Part shown: positions 62,941-64,000 of the stretch, piece by piece | How positions within the stretch are numbered: position 1 is the stretch's first letter | Layout: every line of letters starts with the position of its first letter | Source: Pagrus major | Lineage: Eukaryota > Chordata > Actinopteri > Spariformes > Sparidae | Assembly: GCF_040436345.1 (NCBI RefSeq) | Contig: NC_133218.1 | Location: 21,369,570 to 21,433,569 of the forward strand | Direction of reading: 5' to 3' | Length of the DNA stretch: 64,000 nucleotides | Notes under the pieces: model-generated | The model's database searches: none | What the model saw: the letters and a program-made list of their open reading frames with translations, nothing else | Told to the model about the DNA's origin: nothing | Program-made: the position numbers and the translations under genes

Positions 62941-63957
62941 ACGACTAATCCACTCATAAACATGCATATGCACACACATGCAGTGACGCACAAAGGCACA
63001 CCCACACAGATCTGCAACACAAACTGCCTATTAGACACTTATTTTAAATGAAATGACGACTGTACAGCCAGTCTATCTGTTAGCGGTGAATGCAGAGAGG
63101 TCAGTCGTATCTGAATCAACACATCCCTCACAGACAGCCGTCCATACAGCTGAAAAACCAACTGCTGCCATGGCAACTACAGCCACAATATAAAGCCTGG
63201 AAAGAAAAAAAATGAAAGGAGAAATTGAGATGAGTTCGGCGCAGACCCTGAACTCCCAGCGGACATTAACATTCCCAGGAGGCCTTGCAAAGCCATCCGT
63301 TGTCCTGTCAGCACCGGGCCGACCCCCTCTTGCCTTATCGCCAATAAACCCTTCATTATGGAGCCATTAAGAATGTGATAATACAAGCAGATCCACTCTT
63401 CTTATGTGGGGAGCTGTGTGAGCGTCACGTGTATGAGATGAAAAATCAATGGCACAAGCACGGACGCGCACGCACGAGCGGGCGACAGCAATAGAGGGAA
63501 GCCCAGACGTGGTCCGTCTCAGCTGTCATCCTGCAGATTAAAATGTTGAGGTTGACAGAGGTCAAGTCTGACATCCTGAATAAACCACTTTCCTGTCAGA
63601 CGTGAGGGGAATGTAATCAGACTGATCCTCATTCTTAAATAATCATCTAGAGTTGGTTTTCTATGGAAATAACATGTAAAGAAATCTAAAAATATTATTT
63701 TTGGCAGTATTTAATCTTGTTTTTTCATTAAAGCTGCTTGATTCTCTTTAAATATTTTATCTGATGTTTTTCTGCCACTTGTTTGTTGGTTATCTGGCTT
63801 TTTATAAATCGTGTCTTGTTTGACACTAACTTGTTCTCAGGTGTCTGTTACCTGATACATAAAGTTACAATATTACCTGCCGTGTGTATATAGATCTCTA
63901 ACACCATATTCAACAGTAGCTCTCTTTGTCAGGCAGACTCCTTTATTTCTGCCTCTA

Positions 63958-63992
63958 CCCCCCCCCCCCCCCCCCCCCCCCCCTCCCCCCCC
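63958..63992. repeat. Poly(C) tract at the window end (C26 T C8)
   Basis: C26 at 63958-63983, one T, then C8 at 63985-63992. The minus strand is a long G run. Such tracts are unstable and hard to sequence, so its length may be inexact. Confidence 0.95.
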
Positions 63993-64000
63993 GTCCAGGC

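Larger units (their letters stand above)
62623..64000. other. gas2: Intron of the gas2-type gene
   Basis: No upstream gas2 exon (for example the segment coding for FCVER...YRVGEK) was found here, so the intron reaches past the window end. It contains two CA microsatellites and the terminal C tract. Confidence 0.6.

Overview
The window looks like nuclear DNA of a ray-finned (teleost) fish, probably a percomorph. It holds split vertebrate genes with GT-AG introns and many short microsatellites. It also carries numerous small DNA-transposon derivatives (hAT-like with 8-bp target duplications, TTAA-flanked MITEs) and LINE fragments of kinds common in fish genomes. There is no bacterial gene organisation, CRISPR array or operon. 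Coordinates below come from reading splice sites by eye; gene names rest on remembered family sequences.

Layout: (1) 233-552, minus strand: one candidate first coding exon of an unidentified gene that continues off the left edge. (2) 4826-12208, minus strand: complete five-exon spi1 (PU.1, ETS factor, 264 codons), with a hAT transposon remnant in its last intron. (3) 12.2-29.3 kb: about 17 kb of intergenic DNA between the divergently transcribed spi1 and slc39a13. It is mostly old repeats, with a plausible spi1 promoter and one cluster of transcription-factor-like sites. (4) 29.3-44.1 kb, plus strand: slc39a13 (ZIP13 zinc transporter, 382 codons in nine coding exons plus a 5' leader exon). 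Its first large intron holds a 756-bp palindromic transposon with an intact 165-aa helix-turn-helix-like ORF. (5) 44.1-48.2 kb: intergenic, with a TTAA MITE and a LINE fragment. (6) 48258-55947, plus strand: tmem178b (298 codons, four exons). (7) 56-62.4 kb: 3' UTR and intergenic repeats, including two large TTAA-flanked inverted-repeat elements. (8) 62407-62622, minus strand: last coding exon of a gas2-type gene that runs off the right edge, ending near a C26 tract.

The genes do not form a pathway. The spi1/slc39a13 head-to-head pair is also found in mammals, so it is conserved microsynteny, whereas tmem178b and gas2 lie elsewhere in human. No convincingly new biological system was found. 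The items most worth a second look are the palindromic element with the HTH ORF, a possible slc39a13 leader uORF that overlaps the main start as ATGA, and the unidentified left-edge exon.
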